Shown here in pieces: positions 9,391 to 18,309 of a stretch of 64,000 nucleotides of DNA. The stretch spans positions 346,423-410,422 of the forward strand of contig NZ_HE611053.1 in NCBI RefSeq assembly GCF_000285575.1, given 5' to 3'. This DNA comes from Clostridium senegalense JC122 (lineage in GTDB: Bacteria; Bacillota; Clostridia; Clostridiales; Clostridiaceae). The notes beneath the pieces are model-generated. The model ran no database searches. It was not told where the DNA came from and saw nothing but the letters and a program-made list of their open reading frames with translations. The first letter of the stretch is position 1, and each line of letters opens with the position of its first letter. Made by a program: the position numbers and the translations under genes.

Positions 9391-9855
9391 TTACAAAATT
9401 TTCTTCATTTCTATAAATTCTGTTTCTTCTCCATTTACATTCCATATAAATTCTTCTAAAATTTCAAATTCTAAATTACTATATAGTTTTATTGCTCTTT
9501 TATTAAATTTAGCAACTAATAAATATATTTCATTGAATTTGTAGTTCTCCTTAGCAAATTTGAGTATAAATTTTAATACTTCATCACCCATTCCTTTTCC
9601 AGTTAAGTCTGGTCTCATTTGTACCCCAAAATTAAATTTTATGTTATCATCATCAAAATAGAAACAACAATTTCCTATTAATTTATTTTCTTCATTATAC
9701 ATAACAAATGTATCTTTTTCATTATGTATATTTAATGCCCATTGCTGTTTTTCTTTTGTTTTATCATTGTCATAAAATGAATAAATACCTTCATATCTCC
9801 ATGTAGCTATGTCTTTTCCATCATACTTATTTGGTTTTCTAAATTCAATATTCAT
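9391..9855 (-). CDS. GNAT family N-acetyltransferase
   Basis: A 154-residue acetyltransferase of the GNAT fold. The acetyl-CoA-binding motif A lies in MRPDLTGKGMGDEVL (the Q/RxxGxG/A loop), followed by a typical motif B (NKRAIKLYSNLEFEIL). It has an excellent ribosome binding site (GGGAGG). The acceptor substrate cannot be deduced. The neighbours are unrelated and it is probably transcribed alone. Confidence 0.85.
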   Translation of the reverse strand: MNIEFRKPNKYDGKDIATWRYEGIYSFYDNDKTKEKQQWALNIHNEKDTFVMYNEENKLIGNCCFYFDDDNIKFNFGVQMRPDLTGKGMGDEVLKFILKFAKENYKFNEIYLLVAKFNKRAIKLYSNLEFEILEEFIWNVNGEETEFIEMKKIL

Positions 9856-10036
9856 AAAAAAGCCTCCCTAAAATAAAAACTTTATACATATTTTAGCATT
9901 TAGCTTTGACTTTTTAAATCTTAAAAACAGTTATTAACTAAAGTTGAGACTACCTATAGAGTTGCAAATTTATATAAAATAGATTAGTTGTATATCTAAA
10001 TTATTTTAGATTATTGCATTATTAAATTTCACAAAA

Positions 10037-10061
10037 AAGAAGAAGCATTTTACTTCTTCTT
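10037..10061 (-). terminator. Terminator hairpin
   Basis: The arms AAGAAGAAG and CTTCTTCTT enclose a six-base loop. Read on the minus strand it is followed by six Ts, 22 bases after the stop of the lipoprotein gene at 10083. Confidence 0.85.
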
Positions 10062-10082
10062 ACAATCTAACTTAAAAAACTT

Positions 10083-11279
10083 TTACTTATTATCTTTTAA
10101 TTTATTAATAAGTTTTTCTGGATTTACAATCTTTTTTAGTTCATATTGATTTTCATCGTTTTTTATTTTTATACTGTCTCCAGTTTCTAATGCTGTTTTC
10201 CAAAATAAATCTGGTGTAATATCCGGATTAACTTGACATGCTAAAGCATATAATCCTGAAATATATGGTGCGCACCAATTCCATCCACCACAAGGATAAA
10301 AAACATAGTCATTTTTACCAGTCTCACTTGCTACCGTTCTTGAATCCATTGGCACCAATAATATTTCATTATATTTTAAATTTTCAGCCTTATTATTGTA
10401 AAGTTCTCCTTTTTCTTCATAGAATGCTTTTCTGCACTGTTCATTTATATTATAGGATGAAACTTCATTTGGATCCTGCAAAATTCCTCTTCCTAATCCA
10501 TCATATCCAAAACCATAGGTCTTGTTTAAATATGGTGTTACTACAAATATATTTGCTTCTTTTGCTCTGTCAACAGCTTCCATAAACTCCTTATATCCTT
10601 TTTGATTTTCACTTATTCCTACTGAAGCTGATATAACCCTAATTTTCTTATCCGAATCTAAACTTTTATTAATTTCTATTATATAATCAATAGATTCAGC
10701 TAGCCAAATAAAATTATATTGAACTCCATCAGATTGTGAACTTATATCTTCCCAATCAGTTGCCACATAGTATAAATTTGCTTTTGGTGCCACCCCTATA
10801 TTTTTTCCTACAGCTATAGATGCTACTGCTGCTCCATCCATATTAAGATTCATTTCAAGATTATGAATTTCTTTGTAATCTTGAAGATTATTTTTATACT
10901 CATTATGATCTTTTAAAAGTTTCTTATCAATTATAGCTATTCCTATATTTTCTCCATTAATTCCTTTTTTGTGAATACTTTTTAATCCTAATCCTGGATT
11001 TTTTCCATATTCTAATACTTTTTTAGGATTATATTCATTTGGAAGCTTTTTAGTCCACTTTGTAGAAGTGTTAAAGACTGCATGTTCTAAATTATTTAAC
11101 TCATTAGTTAAATCCAATTCAGATAAATCTTTATCTCTTACATCTACTTGATATGGTGAATTTATATTTTGTTCATACTTTGGCAGTGAAGAGAGCTTAG
11201 GTATAGAATTTGAAGATTTACTGCATCCATAAGTAAACATTAACATAAATGCTATTATAACAGTTAGAAATTTTTTCAT
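10083..11279 (-). CDS. Subtilisin-like lipoprotein lacking catalytic His and Ser (pseudoprotease)
   Basis: A 398-residue protein with a lipoprotein-type signal peptide (MKKFLTVIIAFMLMFTYGC; Cys19 would be lipidated). The body follows the S8 peptidase fold: IAIIDKK (Asp118, the catalytic Asp position), DGAAVASIAVG with GVAPKA after it, VISASVG, and GWNWCAPYISGLYAL. In active subtilisins the second block starts HGT/HGxxVA and the last is GTSxAAP. Here the His is Asp148 and the Ser is Asn334, so two of three catalytic residues are gone while the fold motifs remain. It probably binds rather than cuts. It is monocistronic, with its own terminator. Confidence 0.8.
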   Translation of the reverse strand: MKKFLTVIIAFMLMFTYGCSKSSNSIPKLSSLPKYEQNINSPYQVDVRDKDLSELDLTNELNNLEHAVFNTSTKWTKKLPNEYNPKKVLEYGKNPGLGLKSIHKKGINGENIGIAIIDKKLLKDHNEYKNNLQDYKEIHNLEMNLNMDGAAVASIAVGKNIGVAPKANLYYVATDWEDISSQSDGVQYNFIWLAESIDYIIEINKSLDSDKKIRVISASVGISENQKGYKEFMEAVDRAKEANIFVVTPYLNKTYGFGYDGLGRGILQDPNEVSSYNINEQCRKAFYEEKGELYNNKAENLKYNEILLVPMDSRTVASETGKNDYVFYPCGGWNWCAPYISGLYALACQVNPDITPDLFWKTALETGDSIKIKNDENQYELKKIVNPEKLINKLKDNK

Positions 11280-11478
11280 CTTTTCTCACACCCTAACATC
11301 TTATTAAAATTAGCCATATAAATATGCCTTAAATATATTATATTAAATCATTGTTAAATAAATTGTTGAAAAAACATTTTCAACACTAAATAATATTTAA
11401 ACCTTTTGTAACGTTTTAAATATTATTTTTATAAGACTTAATAAAAATATAAACTTTAAATTTTATCTAACTTTAAAA

Positions 11479-11526
11479 CCAGCCCCAGATAGTTCCTTAA
11501 TATTAAGGAGCTATCTTATGGACTGG
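11479..11526 (-). terminator. Terminator of the interrupted CD3324-type gene
   Basis: A 30-base near-perfect palindrome (arms AGATAGTTCCTTAA and TTAAGGAGCTATCT), extended by CCAG/CTGG, with TTTTAAAG after it on the minus strand. It lies 16 bases after the reconstructed stop at 11542. Confidence 0.7.
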
Positions 11527-11820
11527 CCTTTATATAACCTTTTATAATAATTTTAAGTTAAAATTTATTTTTTCTTTATGAACTATTCTTCTTATGCTTT
11601 TATCCGAAAGAAAGTATATGTCCACTAATTGATTAATAGTAGCACCTTTTAAATACATATTGTAGATTTCAGAATCTCTAGTTTGTAAAAATTTTCTCGT
11701 ACCATTTTTTTCACCCCAGGATTTTTCATTTTCAAACTTTCTTGGGATATAAATACAATCTCCATCTATATATTTCTTGAATTAGTTTTATTATTTCACT
11801 TGGTAATACATCTGCTACTC

Positions 11821-11963
11821 AAAATATGGACAAAAATACCCATATTGAGATTTTTCCTGTTTCAATGTACTCCATTTTGCCGAAGCTACTTTAGTTTATA
11901 TAGCACTCCACAGGCTTAAATTCCCATCTAGCCAACGGTACATATATAAGTATCTATTTAACG
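11821..11963 (-). ncRNA. Right end of the IS607-type element; predicted TnpB guide RNA (reRNA) region
   Basis: The 143 bases between the tnpB stop and the element end carry several short inverted repeats. The last is a hairpin with arms CTCAATATGG and CCATATTTTGAG, ending at the element boundary. In IS605/IS607 elements the TnpB-bound RNA is made from this strand and region, and its guide is the flanking DNA. The guide here would begin with TAGCAGATGTATTACC from the interrupted gene. Homology to a named RNA family was not tested. Confidence 0.45.
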
Positions 11964-13124
11964 TTAGATAATCTTATATTCTTTTGCATCTCTGAGATTA
12001 TATGAAGCATTTGCATCTCTATCAAAACTATAACCACACTTGCAATTATATACTCTATCTGAAAGCTTTAAGTCCTTTTTTATGCTTCCACATTTATTAC
12101 AAAGTTTAGATGATGGATACCATCTACTCACTTGTCTTATTTCAATATTATTTTGATGTGATTTTGAAATAAGTTTATTTCTTAAGTCATACAATTTTTG
12201 TTGTTGTACAGCTTTAGATAAATGCTTATTCTTAATCATATTAGAAATAGCTAAATCTTCTATAGTTATAAAAACTGGTTTGTTTTTCACTAGTTCTGAA
12301 ACTATTTTATTATTATAATCATTTCTAATATTATATAATCTTTGATGGATTTTCTGTACCTTAACTACTTGCTTTTGGATATTTTGTCTAGTAGCTCCCT
12401 CCTTATTATTTTTATTTCTTATTTTTAAACTTTCATATTTCCTTGAAAGTTTTCTTTGTTCCTTTTTTAATTTTCTTTCTATTTTTTTAACTTTACTCGT
12501 CTTATTTATATTTTTAAATTTTATTCCATTACTGCAAATAGCAGTATCTTTTATCCCTAAATCAATACCTATTCCACAAGAATAAGGTTTATCATTCGGT
12601 TTTATATCTTCTTCAACCAATATAGAGACATAATATCTATCTGATTTTTGACTAACTGTTCCACTCTTTACAATAGAGTTAGTTGGTATATACCCATATT
12701 CTTTTAATCTCATCCACCCAATCGTTGGTATATTAACTCTATGTCTTTCTATAGTCCAATCAGTTTTATTATTCTTAGGAAAATAAGCTTTAACATCTTT
12801 ATTCTTCTTTTTCTTGAACTTAGGAAAACTTGTTTCTCCTTTAAAGAATTTTTTAAAAGCTTTTTCTCCATTCATAATAGCTTGTTTTGTAGCTTTAGAA
12901 GATACCTCTTTTATCCATTTTTTATCTTGGTTCTTAGGGATATATTCATTATTAAGCCATTTTGAAAAATCGATTCCACTTACAAATCTTTTTTCTTTTT
13001 GATAAATTTCTTTATTATGAGCAAGATAGAAATTATATATAAACCTTGATATGCCTATAGTTTGATGTATTTTTATTTTTTGTGCTAAAGTAGGTTTAAT
13101 CTCTATCTTGTAAGCTCTTTTCAA
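11964..13124 (-). CDS. tnpB: TnpB, RNA-guided RuvC nuclease of an IS607-type element
   Basis: A 386-residue TnpB. The RuvC residues are intact: Asp188 (GIDLGIKD), Glu289 (ITIEDLAISN) and Asp370 (FDRDANAS). The zinc ribbon is also complete (Cys342, Cys345, Cys361, Cys363). I choose the TTG at 13124 as start, because AAGGAGG is nine bases upstream; the ATG at 13133 directly abuts that site. The first 29 bases overlap the tnpA end, as in intact IS607 elements. TnpB proteins use a right-end RNA to cut DNA next to a short motif. The partner TnpA is deleted, so this may be an immobile but active nuclease. Confidence 0.88.
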   Translation of the reverse strand: MKRAYKIEIKPTLAQKIKIHQTIGISRFIYNFYLAHNKEIYQKEKRFVSGIDFSKWLNNEYIPKNQDKKWIKEVSSKATKQAIMNGEKAFKKFFKGETSFPKFKKKKNKDVKAYFPKNNKTDWTIERHRVNIPTIGWMRLKEYGYIPTNSIVKSGTVSQKSDRYYVSILVEEDIKPNDKPYSCGIGIDLGIKDTAICSNGIKFKNINKTSKVKKIERKLKKEQRKLSRKYESLKIRNKNNKEGATRQNIQKQVVKVQKIHQRLYNIRNDYNNKIVSELVKNKPVFITIEDLAISNMIKNKHLSKAVQQQKLYDLRNKLISKSHQNNIEIRQVSRWYPSSKLCNKCGSIKKDLKLSDRVYNCKCGYSFDRDANASYNLRDAKEYKII

Positions 13125-13442
13125 TTTCTTCATCCTCCTTAATCTTTTTCTTATACTTTCTAAGACCATAAATTCTGCAACTAAAAACATGTAATATTGA
13201 TATTACAACAATAATACCTTTTGATTGTTGGTAGAAACTCTTGTATAAATGATTATTTTTCTTTCCATTTCTTTTTTAAAACCTTTGAATTCTAAATATT
13301 GGTCATAAGTATAATACCTTCGATTAGTAGGAGTTCTTTTTACTTTTAATATATCTTCTCTATCCCAATGCTGAAGTGTTTTTACTGATACGTTTAGTAA
13401 TTCAGCAAAATCTTTTGGTTTGTAATTTGTAATATGTTTCAT
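13096..13442 (-). pseudogene. tnpA: IS607 TnpA serine recombinase, internally deleted
   Basis: The N-terminal part (79 codons from ATG 13442) has a MerR-like helix-turn-helix (residues 8-50) and the start of the serine recombinase domain, with the catalytic-position Ser70 in IIIYTRVSTNNQ. The frame then breaks. In another frame the family C-terminus appears (ISILHVFSCRIYGLRKYKKK, then IKEDEEIEKSLQDRD and stop at 13096). Roughly 90-100 codons of the catalytic domain are missing between the two parts. The protein cannot be active. Confidence 0.85.
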
Positions 13443-13587
13443 TTAATATACTCACTTCCTTTTATGAGTACATTTCAACACATTTTTACACTAATTTCAA
13501 TAAATTTAGCAACTATTACTTAGCTCCTGCTTTAATATAAGCCATAGCTTTTCTCCTTTTTATAAATAATATAAAAGTTAGGGAAAA

Positions 13588-13667
13588 GGTTACTATAGTG
13601 AAATAAAACTTTTAAAATATTTTTTAAAAGTTAACTTATTTTATCATAGCAACCTCTGCTATGATAA
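13588..13667 (-). promoter_or_regulatory. Possible attenuator: two mutually exclusive hairpins after a leader peptide
   Basis: On the minus strand, arm TTATCATAGC (13667-13658) can pair with GCTATGATAA (13650-13641). The latter arm is also part of a longer stem, in which GGTTGCTATGATAAAATAA (13654-13636) pairs with TTATTTCACTATAGTAACC (13606-13588), followed by TTTTCCC. The two structures cannot coexist. A 12-codon leader frame overlaps the first arm. This is the classic layout of a translation-dependent attenuator, but no function has been tested, and the next gene downstream is the broken CD3324-type gene. Confidence 0.4.
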
Positions 13668-13697
13668 GAAAAATAACTTTAAAGCAGTATATTTCAT
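13659..13697 (-). CDS. Possible leader peptide (12 residues)
   Basis: A short frame, MKYTALKLFFLS, starts seven bases after a strong AGGAGG. Its stop codon lies inside the first arm of the downstream hairpin pair (13641-13667). A strong ribosome binding site before such a short frame, placed against alternative hairpins, suggests a regulatory leader peptide rather than a product. Confidence 0.4.
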   Translation of the reverse strand: MKYTALKLFFLS

Positions 13698-13775
13698 AAA
13701 TTTATCCTCCTATTAAAATACAATTTAGTTATATTTATGATACCACATAGTATTCATTTTGCTCCTTATAATTAA

Positions 13776-15071
13776 TTAAGTTTCATAAACTTTTTCCTTT
13801 TCTGATAAAAGTTGAACATCCTGTGCATCTCCAGCATATAAACTTTTTCTTAAAGCAATTATTGCTATAAACATTATACTAGCACAGACTAAGACTGCCA
13901 TATAAGCTGGTATTTTATCATAAAGTATTCCAAAAAACATTGTTCCTAATGGTGCTATGGCCATTAATAATGAATTCATTACTGTAGACACTCTTCCTAA
14001 ATATTCTATAGGGACTTGTTTTTGAATAGAAATAGATAAGGCCATATTAACTGCAGATATCATAGTTATAAATATTATACATAACATAGTTATTATTCCA
14101 AACAAAATTAAATTACTTGAGACGGATTTAACTACTATGCTTGTTGTACATATTGATATTAAAAATATCATTACTGAAGAAATAAGTACTCCTTTAAATA
14201 TTAATTTTCCTAGCGGCATCTTTTTGCACATAAACGCACAAATAACTGGTGCTAAAAACATTCCTATAACTAAAATAGACTGCATCATTCCATATTGGGA
14301 ATCAGATACTTTTAAAATTTCTTTACTAATATATAATAACCCTACTGATACAAATGAACTAAATGCAAAATTTAAAACCATACCTAATTTTATTATAGTT
14401 TTAATAATACTTCTTTCTTTTATAAATTTAAGACCTTCTGAGAAATCTTTTTTAAAAGATTTAAAGTTGATTTTTTCAGGTTTTTTATTAGTCTTTGGAA
14501 CATTTATAAACATTTCACTTATCGCTGATAATATAAAGCTTACAGAATTTATTATCAGTACCAATTGCAATCCTTTTATTCCAAATAATATACCTGCAAT
14601 ACATGGCGAAATTAACAAACCTATATTCATTATAGTAGAATTTACCCCATTTGCTGCTACAAGCTCTTCTTCTTGAACAATGCTAGGTATAACTGTTGAA
14701 ATTGCAGGTTGAAATAATAATTCAATAGTGGCAAGTATTATAGTTAAAACATATATACTCAGCATTGAAAGTTCTCCGTTTATAAAAAATAAAATAGCAT
14801 ATATCCCAATAATTATTCCATTTATAAAGTCTAAACATACTATTATTTTCTTTCTATCAAACCAATCAGCAAAAACTCCTGCTACTGGTCCTAGTATAAT
14901 TTTAGGTATAACTGTTATTGCAACAACTGAAGCAAACTTAGTTGCAGAGCCAGTAATAGCTAGAACATATAGAGATAAAGCAAAACTTTGCATTTCGCTT
15001 CCGATTAATGAAACAAGCTTACCTAACATGAGCAATAAGAAATCTTTCTTTTTAAATAATTTCACGTTCAT
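13776..15071 (-). CDS. MFS drug exporter, macrolide-efflux-like
   Basis: A 431-residue major facilitator with 12 predicted helices. The first helices (KLVSLIGSEMQSFALSLYVL, then GPVAGVFADWFDRKKIIV) match the MefA/enterobactin-exporter branch: the loop 2-3 motif is ADWFDRKK rather than the sugar-porter form. A strong GAGGAGG lies upstream of the start. It probably exports a hydrophobic drug or natural product by proton antiport; the substrate is unknown. Downstream lie the leader peptide and hairpins at 13588-13697. Confidence 0.8.
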   Translation of the reverse strand: MNVKLFKKKDFLLLMLGKLVSLIGSEMQSFALSLYVLAITGSATKFASVVAITVIPKIILGPVAGVFADWFDRKKIIVCLDFINGIIIGIYAILFFINGELSMLSIYVLTIILATIELLFQPAISTVIPSIVQEEELVAANGVNSTIMNIGLLISPCIAGILFGIKGLQLVLIINSVSFILSAISEMFINVPKTNKKPEKINFKSFKKDFSEGLKFIKERSIIKTIIKLGMVLNFAFSSFVSVGLLYISKEILKVSDSQYGMMQSILVIGMFLAPVICAFMCKKMPLGKLIFKGVLISSVMIFLISICTTSIVVKSVSSNLILFGIITMLCIIFITMISAVNMALSISIQKQVPIEYLGRVSTVMNSLLMAIAPLGTMFFGILYDKIPAYMAVLVCASIMFIAIIALRKSLYAGDAQDVQLLSEKEKVYET

Positions 15072-15581
15072 TTAAAGTAATTCCTCCTCTTTAAAACAAC
15101 TGCTATTGTTAAGAATATTCTATATTTTTAAAACATTTCGATTTCTCATCTTTTGTACCTAATATTCTTATTACTATGTAAAATATTTATTTGATTAACA
15201 TATTGGTATTTTTAATATATGATTTTAATCTTAAATTTTCTCATTTAATAAATTTTTAAAATCAAATTAAGACATTATAAAATTTCCATTAATTTTTTAT
15301 ATTTTAAACTGATATTATTAAATGTGTTCACTGTAGTATGCTTAATAAAATGTGATTATTATTAATTTTATATTTGATTGGTTTATTATATAAAAACTTA
15401 GCAAAATGTATACATGATAGTTGTATTTACAAATTTCATTATATTACTTATTTCAATGCTTACTTTTATTTGAAAAGTTTACTTTTATTTTAAATAGTTA
15501 TATTCATATTATCATTTTCTTTTATTAAAGTAAACACTCTTTTATTCACTTTTTATTTTTATAATATGTTTAATAACAAAC
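15072..15581. other. AT-rich intergenic region, no gene seen
   Basis: About 500 bases between the MFS gene start and the ATPase terminator. It must hold the MFS promoter on the minus strand. A short direct repeat of AAAAGTTTACTTTTATTT occurs twice near 15470-15495. No coding frame with a ribosome binding site and no known RNA motif was recognised. Confidence 0.5.
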
Positions 15582-15625
15582 AAACTGCTTTAAAACAGAA
15601 TTTAACTTCTACTTTAAAGCAGTTC
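15582..15625 (-). terminator. Terminator of the P-type ATPase gene
   Basis: The perfect 12-base arms AACTGCTTTAAA and TTTAAAGCAGTT are followed on the minus strand by TGTTTGTTATT. The hairpin lies 15 bases after the ATPase stop. Confidence 0.75.
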
Positions 15626-15639
15626 TTATAAATAATTTT

Positions 15640-18162
15640 TTAATATTTTTTTATTTTATTAAATAATTTCACTAATTCATACCACATTACTGAAATTATT
15701 GATATAATCACAACTGTACCTAATTGCTTTATACTAAGTGCTGATAAACTTAAAAAACTAGAAATTGGTGAATAAAGTATTACAGCTAATCCTAAAAATG
15801 TTCCACCTATTGCCAACCACATTACTGGGTCTTTTTTTAAATACATAAATGATTTATATGCAAAATCTTTATTAGAACTATTAACTTGAACAAGTAATAT
15901 ATTAGAAATTATTATTATAGATAATCCCATAGAGCGAGCTACATTAGCACTAAGTGGATTATTCTTTAAACTTATATAATACGTTCCAAAAGAAGCTGCA
16001 AATAAAACTAATCCTTGTATTATACTTTTGATTAAAATTTTTGAAGTTAATATTCCCTCATTCGGATTACGAGGATTACGATTCATAATATCATCTTCTG
16101 CACGTTGTCTTTCTAATACTATCGAACAAGTTGGATCTATTACAAGTTCTAAAAGTACTACATGTACTGGTAGTAATAATAAAAGTGATGATTTAATACC
16201 AAGAAGTGGTCCTAATAAAGATGCAAAGGCAATTGGTATATGAATTGTAAATATATATCCAATGGCTTTTCTTATATTATCATAAATTCTTCTTCCATCT
16301 TTAATAGTATCAACTATAGTTGAAAAATTATCATCTAATAAAATTAAATCTGCTGCCTCTCTTGAAACTTCTGAGCCCTTTTTCCCCATAGCTATTCCAA
16401 TGTCTGCATATTTCAAGGCTGGTGCATCATTTACCCCATCACCAGTCATTGCAACAACTTCTCCATTTTCTTTAAATGCTTTTACTATTCTCATTTTATG
16501 CTCAGGTACAACTCTTGAAAAAATACTAACTTCTTTAACTCTTTCTCTAAGAACTTCATTACTCATACTGTCAAGTTCATCACCAGTAATGACTTCATTA
16601 CTATGTGGAATACCAACCTGTTTTGCAATAGAACTTGCTGTTATTCCATTGTCACCAGTAATCATAACTACTCTTATACCTGCTTTAATACAGTTTTCTA
16701 TATCACCTTTTATTGATTCTCTTGGTGGATCCATAAATCCTATTAATCCTAAAAATTCTAAATTACACTCTTCTAAAGTAGTTGGTATATTTGATTTATC
16801 CTCAATATCCATTTTACCGATAGCAATTACTCTTAATCCTTTAGAAGACATTGAATGTATCTTTTCTTCTACTTTTTTATTTTCTTCTTGCTTCAAATTA
16901 CATAAAGTTAAAATTTTTTCTGGTGACCCCTTAGCTGCTATAATAACTTTTTTATCTTTTTCCCATACGTGACCCATCATTTTATTTTCATTAGTAAATG
17001 AATATTCATAAATTAAATTTCCGCTAAATAAATCTTTTTTACTTATATCATTATCTTCACAATATTTAAGCATAGCATGTTCCATTGGATCATAAGCATC
17101 AGTTTCACAAGCCATTCCCATAACATAACTTAACTCTTTTATATCGCAATTTAAAGTCCATGTGTCACTTAGTTCCATCTTATTCATTGTAATTGTCCCA
17201 GTTTTATCTACACATAATATAGATACAGCTCCTAAAGTTTCAACTGATGGAAGTTTTCGAACTAAAGATTTCTTTTTTGCTAATCTCCAAGCTCCCATAG
17301 ATAAAAACACTGTTAAAATAACTGGAAACTCCTCTGGTATCATTGCCATAGCTAGAGTTATTCCAGATAATATACTCTCAATAATCCTATCTTTTAAGCT
17401 ATGGTCTGAAAGATTTATATACGTTATTACACAAACTAATAAGAATAAAACTGCTGCTATTATTGCACAAACCTTTACTAATTTTCCAGTTTGTTTCTGA
17501 AGTGGTGTAGGCATATCTGGTGCTTTTGCTATATCAATACCTATCTTCCCATATTCAGTGTCGGCTCCTATTTTATCTACTAAAACTATTCCACTACCTT
17601 GGGTAACTAAAGTACCTGCATAACAATAATCTTTTTTCCAATAGTCCTTATTCTCGCTATCATCTGTACATTTCCATACACCTTCAGCTTCACCAGTTAA
17701 AGAAGATTCATTTACACAAAGATCACTAACTTTAATTAGTTTACCATCTGCAGGAATTTTCACACCTTCATTTATTATCATTAAATCCTTTGGAACCAAG
17801 TCTTCACTATTTATAATGCATTCTACTCCATCTCTAATCACGGTTATATTGGGAGCTGATAAATTTTTAAGTGCACTTAAAGTTTTATCTGTTTTCCATT
17901 CTTGAATGACATCAATACTAATTATTCCAACTACAAATATTAACATTACTAGTCCATCTCGCGGTTCACCTAATATAAAGTATATGATTGCAGCTAAAAT
18001 TAAGAGTAAAAACATAGGCTCTTTTAATACTTCTAAAATTTTTAGAAAGAAACTTTCTTTTTTCTCAGGTATTAGCTGATTTTTGCCATACCTCTCTTGA
18101 GCTTTAATTACCTCTTCCTTAGTTAAACCTTTAAAATCATTTACCTTTTTTTGTTCTGTCAT
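15640..18162 (-). CDS. P-type cation-transporting ATPase under NiCo riboswitch control
   Basis: An 840-residue P2-like ATPase of the HAD family. The motifs are TGEAE (156-160, actuator loop), PEEFP (276-280, helix M4 ion site), the phosphorylated Asp319 in DKTGTIT, and MTGDGVNDAPALKYADIGIA (hinge). By sequence it would be called a calcium-type ATPase, but PEEFP replaces the PEGLP of calcium pumps. The leader contains a NiCo (czcD-motif) riboswitch, which responds to Co(II)/Ni(II) and, in later work, Fe(II). I therefore infer an exporter of a first-row transition metal. The start is supported by GGAGG; it is monocistronic with its own terminator. Confidence 0.88.
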   Translation of the reverse strand: MTEQKKVNDFKGLTKEEVIKAQERYGKNQLIPEKKESFFLKILEVLKEPMFLLLILAAIIYFILGEPRDGLVMLIFVVGIISIDVIQEWKTDKTLSALKNLSAPNITVIRDGVECIINSEDLVPKDLMIINEGVKIPADGKLIKVSDLCVNESSLTGEAEGVWKCTDDSENKDYWKKDYCYAGTLVTQGSGIVLVDKIGADTEYGKIGIDIAKAPDMPTPLQKQTGKLVKVCAIIAAVLFLLVCVITYINLSDHSLKDRIIESILSGITLAMAMIPEEFPVILTVFLSMGAWRLAKKKSLVRKLPSVETLGAVSILCVDKTGTITMNKMELSDTWTLNCDIKELSYVMGMACETDAYDPMEHAMLKYCEDNDISKKDLFSGNLIYEYSFTNENKMMGHVWEKDKKVIIAAKGSPEKILTLCNLKQEENKKVEEKIHSMSSKGLRVIAIGKMDIEDKSNIPTTLEECNLEFLGLIGFMDPPRESIKGDIENCIKAGIRVVMITGDNGITASSIAKQVGIPHSNEVITGDELDSMSNEVLRERVKEVSIFSRVVPEHKMRIVKAFKENGEVVAMTGDGVNDAPALKYADIGIAMGKKGSEVSREAADLILLDDNFSTIVDTIKDGRRIYDNIRKAIGYIFTIHIPIAFASLLGPLLGIKSSLLLLLPVHVVLLELVIDPTCSIVLERQRAEDDIMNRNPRNPNEGILTSKILIKSIIQGLVLFAASFGTYYISLKNNPLSANVARSMGLSIIIISNILLVQVNSSNKDFAYKSFMYLKKDPVMWLAIGGTFLGLAVILYSPISSFLSLSALSIKQLGTVVIISIISVMWYELVKLFNKIKKY

Positions 18163-18265
18163 AAAAAGTTACCTCCGTTAATTCTTGATTTATCAAGAAT
18201 ATTTTGTTTGATAGCTCTATGGCATTGCATTAAAGATCTTATTTGTTTTATTGTTCTAAAGGTAG

Positions 18266-18309
18266 ACAAAAAACACCTGTAGAACAATAAACTGTCCCAC
18301 AGGTGTTTT
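18266..18309 (-). terminator. Riboswitch-controlled terminator
   Basis: The arms AAAACACCTGT and ACAGGTGTTTT form a strong stem followed by TTTTTTG on the minus strand. The upstream arm (ACACCTGTGG on the transcript) is also part of the NiCo aptamer, so forming the aptamer should prevent termination. Confidence 0.85.

Larger units (their letters stand above)
11815..13530 (-). mobile_element. IS607-type insertion element, tnpA deleted, tnpB intact
   Basis: An element of about 1.7 kb carrying remnants of a serine-recombinase tnpA (13096-13442) and a complete tnpB (11964-13124), in the usual IS607 order with overlapping ends. The boundaries are inferred from the split host gene: the tnpB-side end lies near 11815-11820 next to GCAGATGT, and the tnpA-side end near 13526-13530 next to GCAGG. 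They are accurate to a few bases. No target duplication is visible, as expected for IS607. With its tnpA deleted it should not move unless helped in trans. Confidence 0.75.
11542..13545 (-). pseudogene. CD3324-family small DNA-binding-like gene, split by an IS607-type element
   Basis: The 5' piece (ATG at 13545, AAGGAG upstream, MAYIKAG) and the 3' piece (11820 down to the stop at 11542) join into a protein of about 90 residues: MAYIKA, then ADVLPSEIIKLIQ, YIDGDCIYIPRKF, WGEKNGTRKFLQTRD and a helix-turn-helix-like end YFLSDKSIRRIVHKEK. That layout matches what I recall as CD3324-family (Mor-activator-like) clostridial proteins. The IS-type element lies between codons 6 and 8. A second lesion (one extra or two missing bases near the codons for LIQE) shows further decay after the insertion. 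The family name is from memory; the split is visible in the sequence. Confidence 0.65.

Noticed and set aside
14137-14676. 179-codon plus-strand frame
   Set aside because: It is antisense to the MFS gene, with no ribosome binding site and no recognisable product.
15230-15275. Possible fourth copy of repeat family 2 (TTTTCTCATTTAATAAA)
   Set aside because: The similarity covers under 25 bases and is not convincing in such AT-rich sequence.
16400-16972. 190-codon plus-strand frame
   Set aside because: It is a shadow of the ATPase gene on the other strand.
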